From Pseudomonas fluvialis (lineage in GTDB: Bacteria; Pseudomonadota; Gammaproteobacteria; Pseudomonadales; Pseudomonadaceae), in the NCBI RefSeq assembly GCF_014207935.1, contig NZ_JACHLL010000003.1, forward strand, positions 12,265 through 76,264: DNA of 64,000 nucleotides. Reading direction: 5' to 3'. The position numbers were made by a program, and so were the translations under genes. Positions 28,684 to 37,206 of this stretch are shown here, piece after piece (the first letter of the stretch is position 1; each line of letters starts with the position of its first letter). Under the pieces are notes generated by a model. It was not told the DNA's origin. It worked only from the letters and a program-made list of their open reading frames with translations, and did not search any database.

Positions 28684-29451
28684 TTATTTTCGGCGAATGT
28701 AGTGAATGTTCCCATTCGAGCCGAGCTCGGTAGCCTGGTTCTCACTGAATTTGGTGATCTGCGGAAACTCGCGAAAAGCCAGCAGACTGACCGTACGATC
28801 ATCGATGATGCGCAAATCGCGATCAGCCAGTGCCAGAGCATTCTGCGGCTCCTGACCACTGGGGTAGATCACGAACAAGATATTCTGGTCCCACACTTCT
28901 TCGAAGCGGGCACGGGTAAAGCTGATATTGCCCAGCGACGGGTCGGCGATGAATACATGATCGTTGTAGACATCGCGCACCACGACGAAGTGCTTGAAAC
29001 CGGCATAGTGCACCGGGACGATCGCGGGGTGCTCAAGGTCGTCGAGATCCTTGAACTCGGCCTTGAAGCCGCCGCTCTTGTAACCCAAGGCACCGACAAA
29101 GCGCTTCATGTCGAGCAACGAAAAACCGCGGCGCTGGACAATCTTTTCGGCCTCGCCAAAACGCAGCAAGCCTTCCATCACCTGGCGCTCCTCCAGGTTA
29201 CGCCCCAGGTAATAGTCCAGCATGGTGGTCAACGCAGCAGATCCACAGCTGTAGTCGTAAGCCTGCCTGACGACATTGCGAAACTGCAGTTCGCTCATCG
29301 GCTCCAGTTGCACGCGCTCACGATTGACCGTGGCGGAACTGGTGGTCAACGGCTGGGAGATATTCACAGCGCCTTCCGGCTGCGGCTTGGTGTCCACCGC
29401 CTGGGTGAAACCGAACACCCCCAGCAGACTCCCCAGCAAAATCTCGATCAT
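28684..29451 (-). CDS. periplasmic C39-family cysteine peptidase (FilB-like)
   Basis: A 255-residue protein with a hydrophobic N-terminus (residues 2-18) that serves as signal or anchor. The C39 peptidase domain spans about 60-195, with catalytic cysteine C69 in YDYSCGSAAL, histidine H154 in GFKHFVVV and aspartate D170 in IADPSLG. Most C39 domains are fused to ABC exporters and remove double-glycine leaders; this one stands alone and should face the periplasm, as does FapD of the Fap system. The gene follows the small secreted protein after a strong hairpin. GGAG lies upstream of the ATG. Confidence 0.85.
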   Translation of the reverse strand: MIEILLGSLLGVFGFTQAVDTKPQPEGAVNISQPLTTSSATVNRERVQLEPMSELQFRNVVRQAYDYSCGSAALTTMLDYYLGRNLEERQVMEGLLRFGEAEKIVQRRGFSLLDMKRFVGALGYKSGGFKAEFKDLDDLEHPAIVPVHYAGFKHFVVVRDVYNDHVFIADPSLGNISFTRARFEEVWDQNILFVIYPSGQEPQNALALADRDLRIIDDRTVSLLAFREFPQITKFSENQATELGSNGNIHYIRRK

Positions 29452-29480
29452 GCCTACAACTCCAAATGACCACCTAGAGA

Positions 29481-29512
29481 AAGGCCTTATCGGCTTGCGC
29501 CGATAAGGCCTT
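29481..29512 (-). terminator. strong stem-loop between the small secreted protein and the C39 gene
   Basis: AAGGCCTTATCGGC (29481-29494) and GCCGATAAGGCCTT (29499-29512) form a perfect 14-base stem with a 4-base loop. On the minus strand it is followed by TCTCT with a TTT start, a weak U-tract. It probably acts as a partial terminator or as a 3' stabiliser, giving more message for the first gene than for the outer-membrane genes downstream. Confidence 0.7.
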
Positions 29513-29535
29513 CCATGTACCGCTTAAATCAGGAA

Positions 29536-29979
29536 TCAGTGACCCCAAACACGAATGGCCGAGCCACCCATGTTGATGTCGGAGATAGCCAGACCGCCGA
29601 TGCTGGTGCCACCGGTCAGAGTACCGCCGGCATAGTTGCCACCGATGTTGATGTTGGCCACGGTGACGGTACCGGTCATGGCAGGCAGGCCAATCTGCAG
29701 CTTCTGCACGCCGCCATCGTCGATTACGTCGACGGTCAGCGGGTTGGCATCGGCAATGGCAAAGCCAGTCATGGAGATACCGCTCAGGTTCAGCTTGTTG
29801 CCATCGTCGATGTAGGCAACGTTACCGACGGTGCCGGAGAAGTCACCGGCGATGCTGATACCGGCCTGACCGGTTACCGCGGACATGGAAGCGTCATCCA
29901 TGGATTTCAGTTCGGCTTGAGCCATGAAGGAAGCAGACAGAACAGCAGCAGCCAGAGCCAGTTGTTTGAAGCTTTTCAT
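29536..29979 (-). CDS. small secreted glycine-rich protein (FilA-like, DUF6160 type)
   Basis: A 147-residue exported protein. Residues 1-22 are a clear signal peptide (SFMAQA). Next comes MDDASMSAVTGQAGISI (27-43), the segment that marks this family and that looks like a leader-peptide end. The rest is rich in glycine, serine, threonine and isoleucine with regular short repeats (NIGGNYAGG, SIGGLAISDINMGG), as in a beta-solenoid or fibre subunit. The related Acinetobacter protein is annotated as part of a putative pilus system. ATG at 29979 is supported by GGAG and by the signal peptide. It is the first gene of the export operon and probably the most expressed. Confidence 0.75.
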   Translation of the reverse strand: MKSFKQLALAAAVLSASFMAQAELKSMDDASMSAVTGQAGISIAGDFSGTVGNVAYIDDGNKLNLSGISMTGFAIADANPLTVDVIDDGGVQKLQIGLPAMTGTVTVANINIGGNYAGGTLTGGTSIGGLAISDINMGGSAIRVWGH

Positions 29980-30221
29980 TATTTTATGTCTCCAAAGTTC
30001 GCAGGTGGGGTTTCCCCGGTTACTCATGCTGACAGCCTGTCAGCACCAGCAGGACCGACTTTCGCCGATCGCCAAGCCCGACCGGTTATCCCTGGTCGAT
30101 CGGGCCTGGTTCCGTGAGGCGGGTTGCCTCTCGTCCTGGGACACAAGCTACTTTCCTCACCCCCACCTGCCAGCCCATCCAAGGGATGGCGGATTGCCGA
30201 GCATTTTTCCAAACACCCGGC
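29980..30221 (-). promoter_or_regulatory. promoter region of the Fil-like operon
   Basis: The 242-base gap between the second LuxR-type regulator and the small secreted protein has no gene. It contains a perfect 17-base palindrome GCTGACAGCCTGTCAGC at 30028-30044 and imperfect GATCGACC/CCGGTCGG repeats near 30065-30105. The palindrome lies about 50 bases upstream of the ATG and is a natural operator candidate. Confidence 0.55.
30028..30044. promoter_or_regulatory. 17-bp palindrome, candidate operator
   Basis: GCTGACAG-C-CTGTCAGC has 8-base perfect arms around one central base. It is upstream of the small secreted protein gene and could be the target of one of the two LuxR-type regulators encoded next to it. 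That link is inference. Confidence 0.55.
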
Positions 30222-32930
30222 TCAGGCCTCGCTGAGTAACCCCATGCTCTTGCCTTTGAGTACTGCCTGGGTCCGGCTGCGAACACCGAGCTTGGCAAAG
30301 AGGTTGTGCAGATGCCACTTGATGGTGGCCTCGGACAGGTGAACCGCCTGGGCGATATCACGATTGGACAGGCCGGCCGCGACAAACCGGAGGATTTCTC
30401 GCTCCCTGTGGCTGATGTCCTGATTCTCTTCGAAGGCCTCAGGATCCACCGCCAGCCGCCGGCATTGCTCGCGCAACCCTTCGGCCAGGCCGCTCCAGCC
30501 CTGGGCTTGCAGCGGCTCGGCCTGACTCCAGGCCTCCCACAGCGGCAGCAGCCACAGTGCTTCATCGAGAAACAGGCGCCGGTAACCACGCGCCCAGGCT
30601 TCCTCCAGCACAGACTGGAAAAGGGCGAAGGCCTTGTCACTGTTACCCTTGCGCCAGCTTGCCACAGAAAGTAACAACGACAGACGCAGACGCCGATCAC
30701 GCTGGTGCTCTGCTGTCTGTTTTGCCAAACACTGCTCCAGCTGAGCCTGAGCCTTGTCGGCACGTCGCTCACTGAGCGCCAGATGCGCCTGCGCCAATGC
30801 CAGGGAAACATGAGCGTCCGGATAGCGCCCCTCGGGCAGTACCGCCAGGTGACGTTCCAGCTGCAGACAGCTGCGCTCCGCCTCATTGGGCCTGCGCAGC
30901 CACAGCAGAAACTGCACCTTGCAGGCGATGGCATGGGCATAGACCCGCTCGTAGCCCGGGCCATGCAGGCCGGCGATCCACTCATCGAGCTGCTCCAGCG
31001 CCTGCTCGGCTTCGCCGGCAAAGAAACGCCCACGCGCCATGACCAGCTGACCACGACTGACCAGCTCGACAGGCGTCGCCACATCGCGCCAGGTCGTGGC
31101 CCGCGGCAGCTCGGTGAGGATTGCCGCATGGCGATCCTGTTCGTAGAGCAGGTCGGCATAGGCCAGCGACAACGGGCCACCCACCCGGCTGCGCCGGCCA
31201 AACACCCGTTCAACCCGAGCCCGGGCCGCCTCGGAGATCGAGCGCCCTCTCTCCAGCTCGCCGCACTCCTTGCAGATCAGCGCCTCGATCAGGCTGGTCA
31301 CCACGTTGAGGTATTCGCTATCGGCCACCCGCAGACAGGTGCGCGCCACGGTAATCGCCTTGCTCGCTTCGCCAAACTCGCCAAGCAAGGCATAAGCGGC
31401 CGCCTGCACGCAGCTGAGGCTGGCGCGGAACACGGGCTGATTTTCCGGCACCATGGCCAACCACTGACGGGCAATCTTCAGGCATGCCTCCAGCTTGTCC
31501 TGATAGAGCAGCACCAGCGCCTTGAGCACCTGGGTGACAGCCAGCAGTTCGGTCATGCCAAAGTGCATGGCCTTGCCACGCCCCTGCAGCAAACGTCCGC
31601 TGAGCTCCTCGATCAATGCCTCGGCCTCGGCAAAGCGCTGCTCGAAAGCCAGCTGCCAGGCGTAGAAGATCTGAAACACCACATGATCGCGAATCACCTC
31701 GGCCGGCACCGACTTGAGCATGGCCAGGATCGCGTAGACCCGGTTGCCGGCTACCAGGCGCGCACCCTGGCGCTCGAGCAACTCGGCGGCGAAGCTGTAG
31801 TCGCGCGCCCGAAGTGCGTAGCGAATCGCCCGATCCGCCAGATCATGGCCTTCGCACCAGCGCGCCGCCGCATGTAGCAGACGCCCGGCATCGCCACGCT
31901 TATTCAGGCGCCCCTGAAGGAACTCGGCAAACAGATGGTGATAACGGAACCACTCGCCATGATCATCCAGGGCGATCAGGAACAACTGATCCCCCTGCAG
32001 GCGATCCAGCAGATCCTGCCCGTCACGCTCACCCGTCAGGGCATTGCATAGGTCGGCATTGAACTCATCGAGTATCGAGGTCTGCTCGAGAAAGCGCTGC
32101 AGGTCTTCGGGCAGACTGTCGAGAACATCCTCGGCCAGGTAGTCGGCGATATTGCGTTCAGTGCCGCTGAGTTCGGCCAGGAACGCCGCCCGATCGCTGT
32201 GCCGCTGCAAGGCCAGCACCGCCAGGTGCAACGCGGTTATCCAGCCCTCGGTGCGCCGGTAGAGCAACTCCACTTCGGCCTCGGACAGTTCCAGCTGACG
32301 CACATCCAGCAGGTAGGCCTGGGTTTCGGCCAGGCTCAGGCGCAGATCCTCGGCCTTGAGCCAGAACGCCCACGGCTCGTCATACAGGAAACGTGGCTTG
32401 AAACGGGTACAGGTAATCAGGTGGACATTCTTCGGCAGGCGCTCGACCAGATAACGGGCACCGCTGACCAGGCCCGGATGACGAATGCGATGAAAGTCAT
32501 CCAGGGCCACGTAGAGCTCGCCTTCGACTTTCTGCAAATCGGCCTGAAAAGCATCGACCAGCGCTTCGAGTGGCAACGTGATCTCGCTGTGCAACAGGTT
32601 GCTGACCTGTTCGCCAAAGCCGGGCACCACACGCTCGATGGCACCGATGAGATAGAGCAGAAGGCGCTGCGGCTCGCTGTCGGCCTCATCGCAGGACAAC
32701 CAGGCCAGCCGGGCACCGGTCTGCTGCAAACGTTGACCGAACTGATAAAGCACCGTGCTTTTGCCAAAGCCAGCGGGGGCACTTAGGATCAGCAGGCGCT
32801 TGTCACGCTGATCGAACAGACGCTCGATCAATGCACCACGCACCAGCATCGGACGCCCACCCAACTCCGGCGGGTAAAGTTTGGTTGGCAGCAGGGGTAG
32901 GCGTTTTTTCGCGAGGCTTTTCGCAGTCAT
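30222..32930 (-). CDS. MalT-type LuxR-family transcriptional regulator, 902 aa
   Basis: A giant ATP-dependent activator of the MalT/STAND type. The P-loop GFGKST lies near residue 55 and a Walker B-like VALDDFHRI near 145. A long helical-repeat region (about 350-800) should bind the inducer or partner. The C-terminal LuxR helix-turn-helix is ISHREREILRFVAAGLSNRD with VHLSEATIKWHLHNLFAKLG. Its ATG overlaps the stop of the preceding paralogue by one base (TAATG), so both are made from one message. It lies directly upstream of the Fil-like operon on the same strand, and it is the probable activator of that operon. Confidence 0.88.
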   Translation of the reverse strand: MTAKSLAKKRLPLLPTKLYPPELGGRPMLVRGALIERLFDQRDKRLLILSAPAGFGKSTVLYQFGQRLQQTGARLAWLSCDEADSEPQRLLLYLIGAIERVVPGFGEQVSNLLHSEITLPLEALVDAFQADLQKVEGELYVALDDFHRIRHPGLVSGARYLVERLPKNVHLITCTRFKPRFLYDEPWAFWLKAEDLRLSLAETQAYLLDVRQLELSEAEVELLYRRTEGWITALHLAVLALQRHSDRAAFLAELSGTERNIADYLAEDVLDSLPEDLQRFLEQTSILDEFNADLCNALTGERDGQDLLDRLQGDQLFLIALDDHGEWFRYHHLFAEFLQGRLNKRGDAGRLLHAAARWCEGHDLADRAIRYALRARDYSFAAELLERQGARLVAGNRVYAILAMLKSVPAEVIRDHVVFQIFYAWQLAFEQRFAEAEALIEELSGRLLQGRGKAMHFGMTELLAVTQVLKALVLLYQDKLEACLKIARQWLAMVPENQPVFRASLSCVQAAAYALLGEFGEASKAITVARTCLRVADSEYLNVVTSLIEALICKECGELERGRSISEAARARVERVFGRRSRVGGPLSLAYADLLYEQDRHAAILTELPRATTWRDVATPVELVSRGQLVMARGRFFAGEAEQALEQLDEWIAGLHGPGYERVYAHAIACKVQFLLWLRRPNEAERSCLQLERHLAVLPEGRYPDAHVSLALAQAHLALSERRADKAQAQLEQCLAKQTAEHQRDRRLRLSLLLSVASWRKGNSDKAFALFQSVLEEAWARGYRRLFLDEALWLLPLWEAWSQAEPLQAQGWSGLAEGLREQCRRLAVDPEAFEENQDISHREREILRFVAAGLSNRDIAQAVHLSEATIKWHLHNLFAKLGVRSRTQAVLKGKSMGLLSEA

Positions 32931-35704
32931 TATTCAAGCAATCCCAACTCGCGGGCACGCCGGATCGCTTGCGTCCGATTACGTACCTTGAGCTTCTCGT
33001 AGATGTTGTGCAGGTGCCACTTCACCGTGCCGAGGGCCAGACTCAACTGCTGGCCGATTTCCTCGTTGGAGTGGCCGCGTGCCGCCAGGCAGACCACCTC
33101 GCGCTCACGCTCGGTCAACCCCTCCTCCAGTACATCTTGCGCCTTGCTCGCGGCCTCTCCCGGCCAGATCGCCAGCAGACTGCGGATAAAGCCCTGCAAC
33201 GCGGGCTGGCGTTCGGCTGCCTCCAGCTGCTGCAGCAACTGGCGAATGGCTTCACCCTCCTCGACGAACAGACTGCGCACGCCTTCGCGCTCGGCACCGA
33301 CCAGGCACTGCACCAGCAGGCTATAAGCACGCTCCTGATAGCCCAGCCGCTGATAGCTGAGGGCCGCCAGCAGATCCAGACGCAGGCGTTGCAGGCCATG
33401 CCAGTTGGGCAAGAGCTGGCCACGCAACTGAGTGATCTCGTGCAGGGCCTCACTGAAATGCCCGCGTGCCTGCTGCAGGCGCACCCGAATCAGGCCCTGC
33501 AGCCAATGAACCGGGTTGTAGCCCTGCTGGCGATACTGCACCGCCAGCTTGTCCCAATCGACACTCTTGAGCCGCTGCTCGGCACGCTTGAGACGGTCGG
33601 TGGCAGGTTCCTGCAGGATCAAGGCAATCTCATCGACCAGTGCCAGCGCGTAAAAACGCCAGGACTGGTTGCGCGCTGCCAGATTCTGCATGGTCAGCAG
33701 GGTATTGAGGGCATCCTTGGGCCGCATCTGCATGCGCTGCACACGCGCCAGACCAAGCATGCCCTGGGCGTAGAGATCGATCGGATTGATCACGTCGACG
33801 TGCTTGAGACCGCGCATCAGGCGCTCTTCCAGACCACTGTAACGGCCCTGTTGGTAGTCGATCAGCGCCTCGGTAATGGTCGGCAAGGCCAGCGCGGTAG
33901 CCGAGCCGGCAAAGCTCGGCATGGCCTTCGCGTGCAACTGCGCACACAGGTCATGCGCCTGCTTGATGCTGCCCTGCTCCAGCGCCAGGATCACCTCGAC
34001 ATTGGACAGCTGCATGTCGAGGTAACGCCCTTCGAGGAAGTGATTGCGCTGTTGCGCCAAGCCAAGCAAGCGCCGCGCCTGGTCCGGCTGCGCAAGCATG
34101 GTGTGAGCCAGTGCTCCGATGACCAGCATGGCCACCTCGAGAAAGGCCGACTGCTGACCCAGGCGCGGTTCGATCCGGCGCACCAGGGTCACGCACTGCT
34201 CAAGGTCATCCTTCTGCAGCGAGATCACAGCCTTGACGGCCAGCGCTGCCACATAGCTGTCGTTATTCAGGGCATCGGCCTTGCCATCGCCCCAGCGCGC
34301 CAGCAGCTCATCGAGCATGCGATTGGCTTCGGGCAGTGCCAAGGTCGAGGCCTTGTCCCAGACGTCGGCGAGAATCAGGATTGGATAACGCTCGGCGATC
34401 TCATCCGGCACCTTCAGGCGCCAGCGATAGATGGAGCTCAGCTGGCCGCGATTGATCAGCTCCAGGCCGCAACCATCGACCAGCGCGGCCAGCATCTCCG
34501 GGTCTTCGGCCAGCGCCGCATGCTCGATCGCCAGGTTCTGCATGCGGTGGTTGGCAAACCACAGACAGGCATTGAAATGCAGTTGCTTGAGCCGGTCAGG
34601 ATCGCGCTCGCGCAGGCGCTGGCGGAGAAATTCGGCAAACAGATGATGGAAGCGATACCACTGGCGTTCGCGATCCAGCGGCACCAGAAACAGCTGTTGC
34701 TGCTCCAGTTGTTCCAGCAACGCCTGACCATCCTGGCGGCCACACAGGGTGCTGGCCAGGTCGCCACACAGCTGGCTGGGCACGCCCAGGGCCAGCAGCG
34801 ATTCCTGTAAATCGGCCGGCAGTCGCTCGAACACCCCGCTCAGCAGATAGTTGCCCACGGCACTCTGATCACCACTGAGGCCACGCACTTCGGCCGCCGC
34901 CTCCGGTCGATTGCGCAACCACAGGCTGGCCAGGTTGAGGCCGATCATCCAGCCCTCGGTATGGTCATACAACTGGGCGAAGGACTCCTCGCCAAGCGAC
35001 AGGCCGCTGCGTTCCAGATAATGCCGTGCCTCGACCGCGGACAGACGCAGCTCATCCTGACCGATTTCCAGCAGCTGGCCCTTGGCCCGCAGGGTCGCGA
35101 GACTCATCGATGGCAGGTTGCGACTGCCAATCGCCAGGGTGAAGGCAGCCGGCGCCAACTGCACCAGACGAGTCAGGGCAGCGAGAATCTCGCGATTCTG
35201 TACCAGGTGCAGATCATCCAGTACCAGAAACAGTGGTCGCTCCAGATTGGCCAGATCGAGCAACAGGCAATCGACAACCGCCGCCACCGGCACCTGAATC
35301 ACGTTCTGCAGATAGCCCAGTGCCTGCTCGCCAAAACCCGGCACGGCCAGGGCGAGACTGTCGATCAGGTGAGTGAAGAAGCGCGCAGGATCATCATCCT
35401 CGGCCGCGAGAAACAACCAGGCCGTGCTGTCGCCGCCCTGCTGGCGCTGTTCGGCCAGTGTGGCCAGCGCCGTGGTCTTGCCGAAGCCGGCTGGCGCGCA
35501 CAGCAGCAGCAGACGTGCATCGGCATGCTCGGCCAGCGCACGCTGCAAACCCGGGCGGGGCACGTTATCGGCAGGTACCCGCGGAGGGGTCAATTTGGAA
35601 CGCAAAAGGCTGTCAGCAGCCGGATCCTGAACATCGTCCACAGCCAATATCCCTGGTTCATTATCATTGTAGTGAGGGCTATCGTCCCTCTGGGATACGC
35701 TCAT
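32930..35704 (-). CDS. MalT-type LuxR-family transcriptional regulator, 924 aa
   Basis: Paralogue of the next regulator with the same plan: P-loop GFGKTT near residue 75, Walker B-like LVLDDLHLV near 165, long helical-repeat middle, and a C-terminal LuxR domain LTEREREVVCLAARGHSNEE with LALGTVKWHLHNIYEKLKVR. The ATG at 35704 is chosen; a GTG four codons upstream is possible, and neither has a strong ribosome-binding site. It is the first gene of the regulator pair and is divergent from pabB, with about 100 bases between them. The pair adjacent to the same export genes is, from memory, conserved in P. aeruginosa. Confidence 0.88.
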   Translation of the reverse strand: MSVSQRDDSPHYNDNEPGILAVDDVQDPAADSLLRSKLTPPRVPADNVPRPGLQRALAEHADARLLLLCAPAGFGKTTALATLAEQRQQGGDSTAWLFLAAEDDDPARFFTHLIDSLALAVPGFGEQALGYLQNVIQVPVAAVVDCLLLDLANLERPLFLVLDDLHLVQNREILAALTRLVQLAPAAFTLAIGSRNLPSMSLATLRAKGQLLEIGQDELRLSAVEARHYLERSGLSLGEESFAQLYDHTEGWMIGLNLASLWLRNRPEAAAEVRGLSGDQSAVGNYLLSGVFERLPADLQESLLALGVPSQLCGDLASTLCGRQDGQALLEQLEQQQLFLVPLDRERQWYRFHHLFAEFLRQRLRERDPDRLKQLHFNACLWFANHRMQNLAIEHAALAEDPEMLAALVDGCGLELINRGQLSSIYRWRLKVPDEIAERYPILILADVWDKASTLALPEANRMLDELLARWGDGKADALNNDSYVAALAVKAVISLQKDDLEQCVTLVRRIEPRLGQQSAFLEVAMLVIGALAHTMLAQPDQARRLLGLAQQRNHFLEGRYLDMQLSNVEVILALEQGSIKQAHDLCAQLHAKAMPSFAGSATALALPTITEALIDYQQGRYSGLEERLMRGLKHVDVINPIDLYAQGMLGLARVQRMQMRPKDALNTLLTMQNLAARNQSWRFYALALVDEIALILQEPATDRLKRAEQRLKSVDWDKLAVQYRQQGYNPVHWLQGLIRVRLQQARGHFSEALHEITQLRGQLLPNWHGLQRLRLDLLAALSYQRLGYQERAYSLLVQCLVGAEREGVRSLFVEEGEAIRQLLQQLEAAERQPALQGFIRSLLAIWPGEAASKAQDVLEEGLTEREREVVCLAARGHSNEEIGQQLSLALGTVKWHLHNIYEKLKVRNRTQAIRRARELGLLE

Positions 35705-35805
35705 ACTAATCAGCACCCGCCGTTCAAGTAAACCCGCAGAGAGGCTCTAGGACGAAGGCAGCCGGCAGTCTACAATCGGCGTCCTCGCCTCCCTGGCCAG
35801 ACCTG

Positions 35806-37152
35806 ATGCCGACCTGCTCCGTTATTGCGCTCGCCTACCGAGCTGACCCTGCCGACTACTTCAAGCGACTCCGTTGTGCAGAGGGGGCCGTACTGCTCGA
35901 TGCCGGGCGCCCCAATGCCGAGCGCGGACGCTATGACCTAATCAGTGCCTGGCCATTGGCCCAGCTGCAAATCGGCAGTGACGAATCGGCCAACGACTTT
36001 GCCGCGCGCCTGCGTGACGCCCTCACCCGACTGGGCCACGCCACGCTGCCTGATGGGTGCGAGTTGCCGTTCGCAGGCGGCTTGATCGGCTACCTCAGCT
36101 ACGACTTCGGCCGTCGACTGGAAGATTTGCCCAGCCAGGCACGGGATGACCTGCAGATGCCGCAGGCGAGCTTCGGCCTGTATGACTGGGCGCTGATCAC
36201 CGATCACCATGAACAGCGCTGCCAGCTGGTCTGCCACCCCAGTCTGCCAGATGCCCGCCGCGACAGACTGCTGCAACTGCTACGCAGCGACGCCCCACCG
36301 GCGGCGGGCAGCTTTGCCTTGCAGGCCCCCTTTCAGGCGGACATCAGTCAGGCGGGTTACGCCGAGGCGATCGGGCGCATTCAGGACTACATCCACAGTG
36401 GCGACTGTTACCAGGTCAACTTCGCGCAACGCTTCCAGGCCCCCTATCAGGGCAACCCCTGGCCTGCCTTCGGCCTGCTGCGCCAGGCCTGCCCGACACC
36501 CTTCTCTGCCTATCTGAGCCTGGGCGTTGATGACGCCATCGTCAGCCTGTCGCCAGAACGCTTTCTCAAGGTCAGCCAGGGGCACGTGGAAACGCGACCG
36601 ATCAAGGGCACCCGGCCACGTGGCAACACCGAATCAAGTGACCAAGCCAACGCGGCAGAACTGCTGAGCAGCCGTAAGGATCGCGCAGAGAACCTGATGA
36701 TCGTCGACCTGCTGCGCAATGACCTGGGGCGCAGCTGCGCCATTGGCTCGGTGCGGGTACCGGAGCTCTTTGCTCTGGAAAGCTACCCCAACGTGCACCA
36801 CTTGGTGAGTTGCGTGACCGGACAGCTGGCGCCCGGCAAAGACAGCATCGACCTGTTGCTCGGCAGCTTCCCGGGCGGCTCGATTACCGGCGCGCCGAAA
36901 ATCCGTGCCATGCAGATCATCGACGAACTGGAACCGACCCGCCGCGCCATCTACTGCGGCTCCCTGCTCTATCTGGACGTGCGCGGCGAGATGGACAGCT
37001 CGATCGCCATCCGTACGCTGCTGTTCAAGGACGGCCAGGTCTCCTGCTGGGGCGGTGGTGGAATCGTGGCCGACTCCAACTGGCAGGCCGAATACCAGGA
37101 GTCGTTGACCAAGGTTGATGTGCTGCTGCGCACCCTGGAACAGACGCTCTGA
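35806..37152 (+). CDS. pabB: aminodeoxychorismate synthase component I
   Basis: Forms 4-amino-4-deoxychorismate from chorismate and glutamine-derived ammonia in folate synthesis. The protein is 448 aa, the PabB length. The chorismate-binding domain occupies the C-terminal two-thirds, with PIKGTRPRG (the lysine typical of PabB), SRKDRAENLMIVDLLRNDLG, HHLVSCVTGQL and GSITGAPKIRAMQIIDELE. The PIKGTRPRG form favours PabB over TrpE, which has PIAGTRPRG. A terminator follows at 37166. Confidence 0.95.
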   Translation: MPTCSVIALAYRADPADYFKRLRCAEGAVLLDAGRPNAERGRYDLISAWPLAQLQIGSDESANDFAARLRDALTRLGHATLPDGCELPFAGGLIGYLSYDFGRRLEDLPSQARDDLQMPQASFGLYDWALITDHHEQRCQLVCHPSLPDARRDRLLQLLRSDAPPAAGSFALQAPFQADISQAGYAEAIGRIQDYIHSGDCYQVNFAQRFQAPYQGNPWPAFGLLRQACPTPFSAYLSLGVDDAIVSLSPERFLKVSQGHVETRPIKGTRPRGNTESSDQANAAELLSSRKDRAENLMIVDLLRNDLGRSCAIGSVRVPELFALESYPNVHHLVSCVTGQLAPGKDSIDLLLGSFPGGSITGAPKIRAMQIIDELEPTRRAIYCGSLLYLDVRGEMDSSIAIRTLLFKDGQVSCWGGGGIVADSNWQAEYQESLTKVDVLLRTLEQTL

Positions 37153-37165
37153 GCGTGTCCACAAG

Positions 37166-37195
37166 AAAAAAGGCCCGCATTCGCGGGCCTTTTTT
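37166..37195. terminator. bidirectional terminator between pabB and thrH
   Basis: AAAAAAGGCCCGC-ATTC-GCGGGCCTTTTTT hairpin between two convergent genes. Confidence 0.93.
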
Positions 37196-37206
37196 ATGAC
37201 TCAGCC

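Noticed and set aside
32831..34810. 659-residue plus-strand frame over the regulators
   Set aside because: Antisense shadow of the LuxR-type regulator, with no ribosome-binding site.
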